DNA of 17,473 nt from CAYJXK01 sp964374115 (GTDB taxonomy: Bacteria > Patescibacteriota > Patescibacteriia > Magasanikbacterales > UBA922), in the NCBI GenBank assembly GCA_964374115.1, contig CAYJXK010000017.1, positions 1-17,473 on the forward strand, read 5' to 3'. The notes under the pieces are model-generated. The model worked only from the letters and a program-made list of their open reading frames with translations, was not told the origin of the DNA and ran no database searches. The position numbers were made by a program, and so were the translations under genes. This document shows positions 1 to 6,324 of this stretch, one piece after another; the stretch's first letter is position 1; each line of letters begins with the position of its first letter.

Positions 1-28
1 TCGCTATGAGTTCGATATGGTTTTATTA

Positions 29-979
29 TCACGCAAGTCTTTTTCGAAAATTTTCAATGGTTCGCTTCAGTCCCTCCTCGAGAGAAACCGTCGGCTCCCA
101 TCCCAAGACAGATTGCGCTTTGGATATATCTGGTTTTCGTTGCTTGGGGTCATCCTCGGGAAGCGGGAGATATGTGATCGCGCTCGATGAATCAGTAAGA
201 CGAATAATACATGCCGCGAGTTCTTTCATCGTATACTCTCCCGGATTCCCAATGTTTACTGGCCCGGTGAAACCACGCGGTGTTTCCATCATGGCGATGA
301 GTCCGCGAACAAGATCATCCACATAACAAAAACTTCGTGTCTGATTGCCGTCGCCATACAACGTCAACGGCTCTCCTTTGAGCGCTTGTACAATAAAATT
401 AGAAACAACTCTGCCATCATTGAACGCCATGCGCGGCCCATACGTATTGAAAATCCGAGCGACTTTGATCTCGAGGTCATGCATGCGATGATAATCGAAA
501 CACAGTGTTTCCGCGCATCGCTTGCCTTCATCGTAACACGCGCGAGGGCCAATGGGATTCACATTGCCCCAATATGTTTCGGGTTGAGGATGCATCTCGG
601 GATCGCCATATACTTCGGAGGTGGATGCCTGAAGGATTCTGGCGCCATGCCGTCGCGCAAGGCCAAGCATATTGATCATGCCAGCCGTACTTGCTTTGAT
701 GGTGTGTACGGGATTGTGTTGGTAGTGGATCGGGCTCGCGGGACAGGCGAGATTGTAGATTTGATGAATGGGCTCTTCCAAAAATAATGGCGCGACAATA
801 TCATGCGCTATAAACTGAAAACCAGGACAAGACAAAAGATGCGAAATATTGTCCTTGGAACCGGTAAATAAATTGTCAACGCAAAGAACACGATGACCCG
901 CGCCAATGAAACGATCGGAGAGGTGTGATCCAATGAATCCAGCGCCGCCACTCACAAGAATTGTCTTATTTTTTTGCAT
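29..979 (-). CDS. UDP-glucuronate decarboxylase-type NAD-dependent sugar epimerase (UXS family)
   Basis: A 316-residue extended-SDR protein, full length for the family. It shows the NAD-binding GGAGFIG loop at residues 11-17, the ASTSEVYGDP active-site segment near 118-127, and the catalytic Tyr149/Lys153 in ACYDEGKR. The LACPASPIHYQ segment and GPRACYDEGKR are typical of UDP-xylose synthases, which oxidise and decarboxylate UDP-glucuronate in the cytoplasm to UDP-xylose; a dTDP-glucose 4,6-dehydratase or other epimerase is less likely. The ATG at 979 has an AAGG ribosome-binding site 7 nt upstream. The gene follows a membrane glycosyltransferase on the same strand but has its own promoter. 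It probably supplies a sugar nucleotide to the glycosyltransferases in this window. Family call is firm; the exact substrate is inferred. Confidence 0.92.
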   Translation of the reverse strand: MQKNKTILVSGGAGFIGSHLSDRFIGAGHRVLCVDNLFTGSKDNISHLLSCPGFQFIAHDIVAPLFLEEPIHQIYNLACPASPIHYQHNPVHTIKASTAGMINMLGLARRHGARILQASTSEVYGDPEMHPQPETYWGNVNPIGPRACYDEGKRCAETLCFDYHRMHDLEIKVARIFNTYGPRMAFNDGRVVSNFIVQALKGEPLTLYGDGNQTRSFCYVDDLVRGLIAMMETPRGFTGPVNIGNPGEYTMKELAACIIRLTDSSSAITYLPLPEDDPKQRKPDISKAQSVLGWEPTVSLEEGLKRTIENFRKRLA

Positions 980-1012
980 ATTTGAGCCTTTTTTCTTATA
1001 TCAACCACGGGT

Positions 1013-1041
1013 ATCCTATCGCAATTTTTTGTATTTGTCAA
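1013..1041 (-). promoter_or_regulatory. Sigma-70-type promoter of the UXS-family gene
   Basis: On the minus strand a perfect TTGACA (1036-1041) is followed by a 17-nt spacer and TAGGAT (1013-1018). Expected transcription start is near 1006, giving a leader of about 27 nt before the ATG at 979. The -35 box lies just past the stop codon of the upstream glycosyltransferase, so the gene can be expressed independently of it. Confidence 0.7.
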
Positions 1042-1046
1042 AGAGC

Positions 1047-2927
1047 TCAAAACCGATACACCCAAAACACCTCCTCACCTCTTTTGTTACGGAGCACATC
1101 TGGTACGATCCCCTTTCCTTGAAGATAATTTGTGAGCTCTTCACGAACGCTTCCATCTTTTTTCATTGTATACTGTCTCAAAAATCGTGGTTGATATTCT
1201 GCAAAAATATCTCCTGCTGGTCGGATATACACAAAAGTGTCAACCCCTTGTGGACGGTAATATGCGTCTTTTTCGTCGCCAGTCAAACGAATAAATTCTT
1301 GGTCAGAAATCATCGGCCAACCATCATAATACAATCGTCTCTGAAACGTCCATAATTTCGAAAGCATGGGCAATTCATCATCATAAATAAGAAGTATCGA
1401 AAGAGATGCCGCCCCTCTCTCTTTTGCATTCTGTATTCTATTCTCTACGAGTTCAATCAAAAATGAATATTCCGGTTGACCAAACAACGCGCTCACGCGA
1501 CCTTTAAAAAAATTGTTGAGATACTGATCCACTTCATTGAATCCAAATATCTCCACCTCTTCTCGAATCTCGGCATATGCCACACGTTCAGCCCCAAGGG
1601 GACGAAGACGGTAAAATGTGTTTATGCTAAAAAGAAATTCCGCAATGAAAAAGAAAGCAACAAAGGTCAGACCGATTCTCTTTTGTTTTATGCATAACAA
1701 CGAGAACATCCACGCCACAAGAAGAACAAGCCATGGAATGATCATCACCACAAACCGGTAGGTGGAGCCAATCACAAAAAACCAAAGCCACGTGACGACT
1801 GCCCCTCCAAGAAGAAAAAGAAGCGTCTTGTCTTTTTTCCAGATACTCCTCAAGCTCGCAACAACAAAAGCAATAATGGCAACACCATTGAACCATTGGC
1901 TATTCGCTTGAAACAGCGAACGGAAGAACAAAAAAAATCGATCGGAAAGATCTCCGGTTTGCGCCCGGCCAAGACGCACGGCCCACTCCGATACCTCCTG
2001 ACCAAACAATGCTGACAATTGAAAATCAAAATGCCCAAACGCGCGATAGAGCAACAGATTATAGAGCCAGATCGGCGACGTAATGACCACTATCGCGCAT
2101 ATTCCACACCAGAATCCTCTTCTTCGATATCCATGAAGACGTCCTTGTTTCCCATAATCGAAGAGGATATTATTTTTCCGAAGCGAGGACACTGGCCGAG
2201 CCGTTCCTTTGGATCTTTTTTGACCCACAGCAAGGAAAAAAAATATCCTCGAGATTAAACTCTCTTCACGTCCTCGAAAAAGAAGCGCGTGAAGCACGAG
2301 GATCGGCACAATGATGATGCTGGTATATTTGGTGAGTACCCCAAGACCAAGCGACACTCCCCACAATGTCCAAAGCCACCACTTCCCACGCTCTATCGCG
2401 AGCATCCACAAAAGAAGGGTGAGAAGAAGAAAGAAAATCACGACGCCATCTTGAATTCCCAGGCGAGAAACCCATATATGGTACGATTGCACGGAGAGAA
2501 GCGCTGAGGCGATCAATGCCCCTCGCAATCCCATGAGTCGTCGCGCGATATAAAAAAGAAAAATCACGCTTCCTACCCCTGCGAAAAGAGCAGGCGCGCG
2601 CGCTCCCATGAGATTCTCTCCAAAAAGTCGGATAGTCCCATGTTGTATGAGAAAAAAGAAGAGTGGATGATCATGAAACGATAGATGCATCCACCATGGA
2701 ACATTTTTCACCCATTGCCACGGAGATGTTTGGTATGTGGCGGTCACATAATCAATGAGACCGATTGATCGAAACGCGAGAATCGCTTCATCGGTATAGG
2801 AATCGTGATATGTGATCCGATACACACGCATGAACGTAGCGAGAATCGCAATTCCGACGAATATCCAGATAATTTTTCTTTTCGAACTCATAGTGAGTTT
2901 CCATGTAGTATCTGCTGTATGAAGCAT
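1047..2927 (-). CDS. Polytopic membrane glycosyltransferase, GT39/ArnT-PMT type
   Basis: About 626 residues with many hydrophobic segments. After the first TM helix comes a YTDEA motif (acidic pair near residues 46-48) and then a HDHPLFFF motif (near 85-92) followed by LFG and R-P residues. This is the usual start of ArnT/PMT_2 enzymes, which transfer a sugar from a polyprenyl-phosphate donor to lipid or protein on the outer face of the membrane. The C-terminal third is a soluble outer domain. Start choice: ATG at 2927 has AAGGA 9 nt upstream and lies about 20 nt from the predicted transcription start; GTG 2933 and ATG 2891 (GGAA, 8 nt spacing, directly before the first TM helix) are alternatives. 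An unusually long charged loop at about residues 222-272 coincides with an inverted repeat in the DNA. Substrate unknown. Confidence 0.85.
   Translation of the reverse strand: MLHTADTTWKLTMSSKRKIIWIFVGIAILATFMRVYRITYHDSYTDEAILAFRSIGLIDYVTATYQTSPWQWVKNVPWWMHLSFHDHPLFFFLIQHGTIRLFGENLMGARAPALFAGVGSVIFLFYIARRLMGLRGALIASALLSVQSYHIWVSRLGIQDGVVIFFLLLTLLLWMLAIERGKWWLWTLWGVSLGLGVLTKYTSIIIVPILVLHALLFRGREESLISRIFFFLAVGQKRSKGTARPVSSLRKNNILFDYGKQGRLHGYRRRGFWCGICAIVVITSPIWLYNLLLYRAFGHFDFQLSALFGQEVSEWAVRLGRAQTGDLSDRFFLFFRSLFQANSQWFNGVAIIAFVVASLRSIWKKDKTLLFLLGGAVVTWLWFFVIGSTYRFVVMIIPWLVLLVAWMFSLLCIKQKRIGLTFVAFFFIAEFLFSINTFYRLRPLGAERVAYAEIREEVEIFGFNEVDQYLNNFFKGRVSALFGQPEYSFLIELVENRIQNAKERGAASLSILLIYDDELPMLSKLWTFQRRLYYDGWPMISDQEFIRLTGDEKDAYYRPQGVDTFVYIRPAGDIFAEYQPRFLRQYTMKKDGSVREELTNYLQGKGIVPDVLRNKRGEEVFWVYRF
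2163..2250. repeat. Imperfect inverted repeat inside the GT39 gene
   Basis: The arms GAGGATATTATTTTTCC (2163-2179) and GGAAAAAAAATATCCTC (2234-2250) are complementary at 16 of 17 positions and bound 54 nt. The segment encodes part of a hydrophilic loop between two membrane segments. The left arm region (2157-2168) is also nearly complementary to 2114-2128, so alternative hairpins are possible. It may be a palindromic element inserted in frame, or only a structured coding segment. Confidence 0.5.
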
Positions 2928-2953
2928 GGCCACGATTCCTTATAGCATGGAAC

Positions 2954-2961
2954 AGTATACC
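2954..2961 (-). promoter_or_regulatory. Extended -10 promoter of the GT39 gene
   Basis: The minus strand reads TTGGTATACTG: TATACT (2954-2959) preceded by the TGN extended -10 motif. No good -35 is visible, because a hairpin occupies that region. The predicted start near 2947 lies about 20 nt before ATG 2927. The same TGN-TATACT form recurs at 5507 and, as TGATATACT, at 6235. Confidence 0.55.
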
Positions 2962-2963
2962 AA

Positions 2964-3000
2964 TACCAAAACGATCCGCCCAGTGCGGATCGTTTTGGTA
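2964..3000 (-). terminator. Perfect 16-bp hairpin after the peptidoglycan-binding protein gene
   Basis: TACCAAAACGATCCGC (2964-2979) and its exact complement (2985-3000) flank a 5-nt loop. It sits 9 nt past the stop of the minus-strand gene ending at 3010, where a terminator is expected. The long T run (3002-3008) lies on the plus-strand downstream side, so as a classical intrinsic terminator it would work better on plus-strand transcripts; in the minus direction only a short T-rich stretch within the arm is present. It separates two transcription units. Confidence 0.65.
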
Positions 3001-3009
3001 ATTTTTTTC

Positions 3010-4356
3010 TTACTTTTTGTTCAGGAGTTCTCTCGTCGCAGACCCTACTGTTCCAAGATCAGGAAGCCCATTGGCTTTTTGAAACTTTTTCACCGCATCA
3101 GTCGTCATTGGGCCATAATTGCCATTCGGGGCTGTAGCGGCTGGAAAGAATCCAAGCGTCTTGAGTTTGATCTGCAATTGTTTGACTGCTTCACCACTGC
3201 TCCCAGATTTCAGATCGGTCGTAAAGACGTACGAGGGGGTTGTTTTGGATGCTACGGCTGGCGCTGGCGTAGATTTCGACGTTGCAGCTTTTATGGGAGA
3301 GAACTCAAGCATTATCTTGCCATCGGTCAACTTTTTATATTTGACCAACAGATCTGCCTTGCCATCAGCATTGGTATCTACTTTTTTGCTCTGGCCGGCT
3401 TTGTTCAGTGTGAACTTCGCAGGCTTGCCGTCCTTGAGGGCAATAGTCACATACCCTTTCTTTGTCACTTTCGTCAGAGTCACAGTATGGATATTGCCAT
3501 CTACCGATACCGTGGCCGGAGTGCCTTTGGTGAATGTTTGTTCTATCTTTGGCACGGCAGGAACCACAGTCTTCTTTTTTACCGCGACAATGAGATCTTC
3601 AAATTTGAACTTGGGATTGCCATTAACCAAACCAAGATACGTCACTTTCAAATCCTTTTTCCCGTCCCCATTGGTATCTACTTCTTGGGGTTTGTCTTTG
3701 GCAACTGTGATCGTGATTGGCTTAGATTGGATCGTAAGCGTTGCTGATAAGGCGCTCGCGGTGGAGACAGTCACGGTGTGGCTCGATGAACCCACGACCA
3801 CTTCGGTGGGACTTTGAATCGGGATGGTAATGATTTCTACATTGGCAGGCAATACTTCTTTTTTGACTTCTGTCTTTTTCTCTCCTGCTGGAGGCGCGCT
3901 CGGCCCTGGTGACGATACTCCTGTACTACTGCTCCCTGCGGATCCTGATTGATTGCTTGTCGTACACGTACTCGTTGATTCCCGGCTGACACTCAGGGTT
4001 TGTGTCGTTCCTTCTTCAATATTGAAGCATTGGACAAGGAGTCTTGATTCAGTGGGACTGCAACTCTTGGTAATCGGAGCGCATGGAGCGCCATTCAAAT
4101 GGAAAAGATACCGATCCGGCGAAACCAACTCAACAATTGCTCCGTTGCCCAAAGTAAACGTGACCGAATCACTCGCGACTGAATACTGATTCACCCGGGT
4201 GCTATCAACAATGGTGAGGGTATAGCTACCACTACTGTCGGAGAGAGAAAAGCTCGCGCCAGGTAAATGCGTCACAGGAAACTCAACTGCGTGCAACACG
4301 ATCGGCACAGCCGCCACACTCAGTAAGAGTACGAGGAGATAGAGATTTTTTTTCAT
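3010..4356 (-). CDS. Secreted protein with two DxNxDG calcium-loop repeats and C-terminal peptidoglycan-binding domain
   Basis: 448 residues with a signal peptide (MKKN then a hydrophobic core to about residue 23, no lipobox). Residues 24-135 hold a beta-rich domain with four cysteines (92, 99, 110, 131). A Ser/Pro/Gly linker (about 133-160) leads to two homologous repeats of about 85 residues (173-256 and 271-355), each carrying an EF-hand-like loop: DTNGDGKKD at 227 and DTNADGKAD at 327. The C-terminus (about 381-446) is a PG_binding_1 domain (GSSGEAVKQLQIKL, then YGPMTTDAVKKFQKANGL), which binds cell-wall muropeptides. No catalytic domain is seen, so it is likely a wall-attached structural or adhesive protein. 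The ATG has a GAGG site 7 nt upstream and lies 28 nt after the preceding gene's stop, indicating an operon. Confidence 0.85.
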   Translation of the reverse strand: MKKNLYLLVLLLSVAAVPIVLHAVEFPVTHLPGASFSLSDSSGSYTLTIVDSTRVNQYSVASDSVTFTLGNGAIVELVSPDRYLFHLNGAPCAPITKSCSPTESRLLVQCFNIEEGTTQTLSVSRESTSTCTTSNQSGSAGSSSTGVSSPGPSAPPAGEKKTEVKKEVLPANVEIITIPIQSPTEVVVGSSSHTVTVSTASALSATLTIQSKPITITVAKDKPQEVDTNGDGKKDLKVTYLGLVNGNPKFKFEDLIVAVKKKTVVPAVPKIEQTFTKGTPATVSVDGNIHTVTLTKVTKKGYVTIALKDGKPAKFTLNKAGQSKKVDTNADGKADLLVKYKKLTDGKIMLEFSPIKAATSKSTPAPAVASKTTPSYVFTTDLKSGSSGEAVKQLQIKLKTLGFFPAATAPNGNYGPMTTDAVKKFQKANGLPDLGTVGSATRELLNKK

Positions 4357-4384
4357 AGAATAACCTCGTTAGGACTTACTAAAG

Positions 4385-5448
4385 TTATGGAGTGCAGGAG
4401 GCTGCTGTAGTCAAGAGTAATCCGTTACTCGTGAAAATTGCGGTACAATTGGTTCCGGTCGCATCCCTGAAGATAATTTGTGGGCCTTTACTCGTGACAC
4501 CAAGATCGGTAAATATAAAGACTGTGCTACTGCCAGTTGAATTAAATACCGTCGTACTAGCGGAATAGACAGTGCCTGATGTCGAAATATAATTAGGAAT
4601 TTTCGCCGCTTGGCTGAAGAGTGTTCCTGAAGAATTAATATCACCGTATGCGTTTGTTCCTATCGTCCCAAGTGTTATGGTATTATGCACGGTCGGGATC
4701 AAAGAACTCGCGATACGAGAGTTGATATAGAGGATATCTGATGTCGTGGTATCACCCAATGTCGTACTTCCTGTCAAGGTCAATGTCGCCAAATAAGAAG
4801 TGCCAGATACGAATTCATCGTTCCAGGCGTTGCCAAATCCACCCACGTCTTCACTATTGTTGACTGTAGGCTCGAGGTCAGTGGTGAATCGCGCGTTCAG
4901 AGTGATGGTGTCAGTGGTGGTGGCATCACCGAGCGTGGTATTGCCAGTGAGGGTGAGAACGGCAAGATACGATGTGCCAGATGCCATGATGTCGTTCCAG
5001 GCGTTGCTAAANNNNNNNNNNNNNNNNNNNNNNNNNNNNNNNNNNNNNNNNNNNNNNNNNNNNNNNNNNNNNNNNNNNNNNNNNNNNNNNNNNNNNNNNN
5101 NNNNNNNNNNNGAACGGCAAGATACGATGTGCCAGATGCCATGATGTCGTTCCAGGCGTTGCTAAAGCTTCCCACATCCTCGCTGTTGTTGACTGTGGGT
5201 TGGAGATGACCTCCGATCCGCGCTTTGAGATAGATAATATCCGTCGTTGTCGCGTCCCCGAGTGTCGTATTCCCATTGATAGCGGCGGCATCGGTGACGG
5301 TGAGATCATCGTCCACGCTGATGTCGCTCCCGACTGTGGTGACGGCTGACACAAACGCCACTGGGACGAGCCATATTATTCCTGCTATAAGCAGAGCAAG
5401 AAGAAGAAAACATTTTTCTCTCCTTGTCATATTGATCGTAGAGATCAT
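4385..5448 (-). CDS. Secreted beta-strand repeat (fibre/adhesin-like) protein, interrupted by an assembly gap
   Basis: The N-terminus has a signal peptide (hydrophobic core then VSA, cleavage near residue 35). It is followed by copies of a 58-residue unit with LTLTGNTTLGDATTTD, PTVNNSEDVG, NAWND and SGTSYLA signatures. Two full copies and one diverged copy are visible, then a C-terminal cap ending FTSNGLLLTTAASCTP. A run of 100 N splits the gene and the two halves appear in different frames. Merging the identical 55-mers flanking the gap puts them in one frame, giving at least 302 residues, with any further 174-nt units hidden in the gap. Such repeats are common in Patescibacteria surface proteins; fibre or adhesin function is inferred. 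ATG 5448 has AGGGG only 1 nt away, so ATG 5430 is an alternative start. Probably cotranscribed with the peptidoglycan-binding protein. Confidence 0.75.
4957..5011. repeat. 55-nt direct repeat, left flank of the gap
   Basis: The 55 bases before the N run are identical to the 55 bases after it (5112-5166). The sequence encodes the FSNAWNDIMASGTSYLAV part of the protein repeat. An exact 55-mer at both contig ends is what a de Bruijn assembly with k=55 leaves at an unresolved repeat. Confidence 0.95.
5012..5111. other. Assembly gap (100 N)
   Basis: Exactly 100 N, the conventional placeholder for a gap of unknown length. It lies in the tandem-repeat part of the surface-protein gene. The real length may be zero (overlapping ends) or a multiple of the repeat unit. 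Confidence 0.98.
5112..5166. repeat. 55-nt direct repeat, right flank of the gap
   Basis: Exact copy of 4957-5011. Collapsing the two copies removes 155 nt and joins the halves of the gene in one frame. Confidence 0.95.
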
Positions 5449-5506
5449 ACCCCTTTTAAGATAAAAATAAGGATCGTTGATGATAGTTGTTATGTTGAAT
5501 GAATAC

Positions 5507-5535
5507 AGTATACCAAATATTTGTGTTGTTGTTGA
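5507..5535 (-). promoter_or_regulatory. Promoter of the beta-strand repeat protein operon (module copy A)
   Basis: On the minus strand TCAACA (5530-5535, 4 of 6 matches to -35) is followed by 17 nt and an extended -10 TGGTATACT with TATACT at 5507-5512. It is part of a segment (5501-5562) that aligns without gaps to 6229-6290. The predicted start near 5500 gives a leader of about 50 nt. Confidence 0.65.
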
Positions 5536-5552
5536 GTGATCGTCAAAAAAAA

Positions 5553-5561
5553 TGTGGATAA
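5553..5561 (-). promoter_or_regulatory. DnaA-box sequence upstream of module A promoter
   Basis: TTATCCACA on the minus strand, a perfect match to the E. coli DnaA box. It begins 18 nt upstream of the -35 box, exactly as in the second copy of the module. Binding by DnaA is inferred from sequence only. Confidence 0.45.
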
Positions 5562-5587
5562 CTTAAAATAAATTTTGATATGTTGTC

Positions 5588-6052
5588 CTACTCTTTTTCT
5601 TCTGGCTCTTCTTCCACTTTCTTTTGATCATTGAACAGACGAACGACATCTACTATTTTGTCTACGGCCGGGTCATAAATGATAATACCATAGGCGTAAT
5701 GCAACAAAATGTCTCCATTCTTGGCAAAATCAAACCAGCCTGGATTCTTTTTTCGCAAACTCTCCACATCGGTAACTGCGGCGAGTTTTATTTCACCTTT
5801 TGGCAACAACATGTGCTTGGCTACCTTGTCTACAATCGCTTTGGGGTCTGAGGACGCGTCTATCACTCCGGACGGCGCTGATGTAGTGCCTTTTTCTGTC
5901 TCAGATGTCGCATCTCCATTCCCTGCTCCGCGTTGATCCAAAAAATACCACGCGATAAAAAGAACAAGCAAAAAACCAATGATAGAAACGATAAATCGTT
6001 TCTGTTGCATTCCTTCGAACATTCTCCCTGGTTTCCTTTTTTCCGTCATCAT
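5588..6052 (-). CDS. Small single-TM protein with LPKGE/AKNGD domain, function unknown
   Basis: 154 residues: a basic N-terminus, one TM helix (about 20-38), an Asp/Ser/Thr linker (40-68), then a compact extracytoplasmic domain with LPKGE (83-87), a VTDVESLRKK stretch, FAKNGD (109-114), the hydrophobic IIIYDP segment (123-128) and IVDVV, ending in an acidic tail. This pattern recurs in small Patescibacteria membrane proteins of unknown function; the recognition is from memory, not a search. No clear ribosome-binding site precedes ATG 6052. In-frame ATG codons at residues 2, 11 and 15 are alternatives, the last with GAAGGA directly before it. It has its own promoter about 180 nt upstream and a leader element shared with the TPR gene at 10246. 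No hairpin terminator is seen after it. Confidence 0.7.
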   Translation of the reverse strand: MMTEKRKPGRMFEGMQQKRFIVSIIGFLLVLFIAWYFLDQRGAGNGDATSETEKGTTSAPSGVIDASSDPKAIVDKVAKHMLLPKGEIKLAAVTDVESLRKKNPGWFDFAKNGDILLHYAYGIIIYDPAVDKIVDVVRLFNDQKKVEEEPEEKE

Positions 6053-6158
6053 ATGATGTAAATATACAAATCAAGAAATCTCTCGCGAGACCAAAAATCC
6101 TTTCCTTAAAATCTGATAGTGAGTTTCCGTATCTGACACGCTCTCTCTTGTCTGCAAC

Positions 6159-6221
6159 GTGCGGGTTTTGGAGGTAAGCAAAAAAAATCGTGACGATGCG
6201 GAGGTACAACTCGCTGTGAGT
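6159..6221 (-). repeat. Shared leader element, copy 1
   Basis: About 63 nt that match 10341-10405 with one indel and roughly 10 substitutions. In the minus direction it lies directly after the predicted start of the transcript for the 6052 gene. It contains an ATCGTCACGAT inverted repeat followed by a T run, and two CCTCC motifs. It could be a cis-regulatory RNA segment or a dispersed intergenic repeat. Confidence 0.6.
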
Positions 6222-6234
6222 GCGCTATGAATTC

Positions 6235-6263
6235 AGTATATCAAATAAATCTATTGTTGTTGA
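6235..6263 (-). promoter_or_regulatory. Promoter of the 154-residue protein gene (module copy B)
   Basis: TCAACA (6258-6263), 17-nt spacer, TATACT (6235-6240) with TGA before it, on the minus strand. Same -35, spacer and -10 as module copy A. The predicted start near 6228 gives a leader of about 176 nt. Confidence 0.65.
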
Positions 6264-6280
6264 GTGTCCGTCAACAATAT

Positions 6281-6289
6281 TGTGGATAA
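6281..6289 (-). promoter_or_regulatory. DnaA-box sequence between divergent promoters
   Basis: TTATCCACA on the minus strand, 18 nt upstream of the module B -35 box. It also overlaps the candidate -35 of the plus-strand GT4 promoter, so a bound protein could affect both directions. Binding is inferred. Confidence 0.45.
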
Positions 6290-6311
6290 CTCGAATAAAA
6301 AAGAGTATACT
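6283..6311 (+). promoter_or_regulatory. Candidate promoter of the GT4 gene
   Basis: TGGATA (6283-6288), 17-nt spacer, TATACT (6306-6311). The expected start near 6318 is only about 7 nt before ATG 6325, and no Shine-Dalgarno sequence is seen, so the mRNA may be nearly leaderless. Confidence 0.5.
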
Positions 6312-6324
6312 TGAAACAACCTCT

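Noticed and set aside
2926..3817. Plus-strand ORFs of 273 and 232 codons opposite the peptidoglycan-binding protein gene
   Set aside because: The minus-strand frame has a signal peptide and clear domains; these frames have none and one crosses the terminator hairpin.
4690..5340. Tandem repeats that could suggest a CRISPR or satellite array
   Set aside because: The period is about 174 nt, is kept at protein level as 58-residue units and diverges at DNA level; it is a coding repeat.
5901..6209. Minus-strand ORF of 102 codons in the leader of the 154-residue protein
   Set aside because: It overlaps the real gene in another frame, has no ribosome-binding site, and the equivalent frame is broken by an indel in the second copy of the leader element.
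6191..6220. Ten-codon plus-strand ORF (GTG ACG ATG ...) conserved in both leader elements
   Set aside because: Two of the four differences between copies change the amino acid and the spacing from GGAGG is about 15 nt, so coding is not supported.
5553..6289. Replication origin suggested by two DnaA boxes
   Set aside because: Only two boxes, 720 nt apart, each within a duplicated promoter; no AT-rich unwinding region between them and no dnaA, dnaN or parAB genes nearby.
6220..6324. Upstream extension of the GT4 gene to 6220
   Set aside because: It would translate the divergent promoter module, and family homology begins right after ATG 6325.
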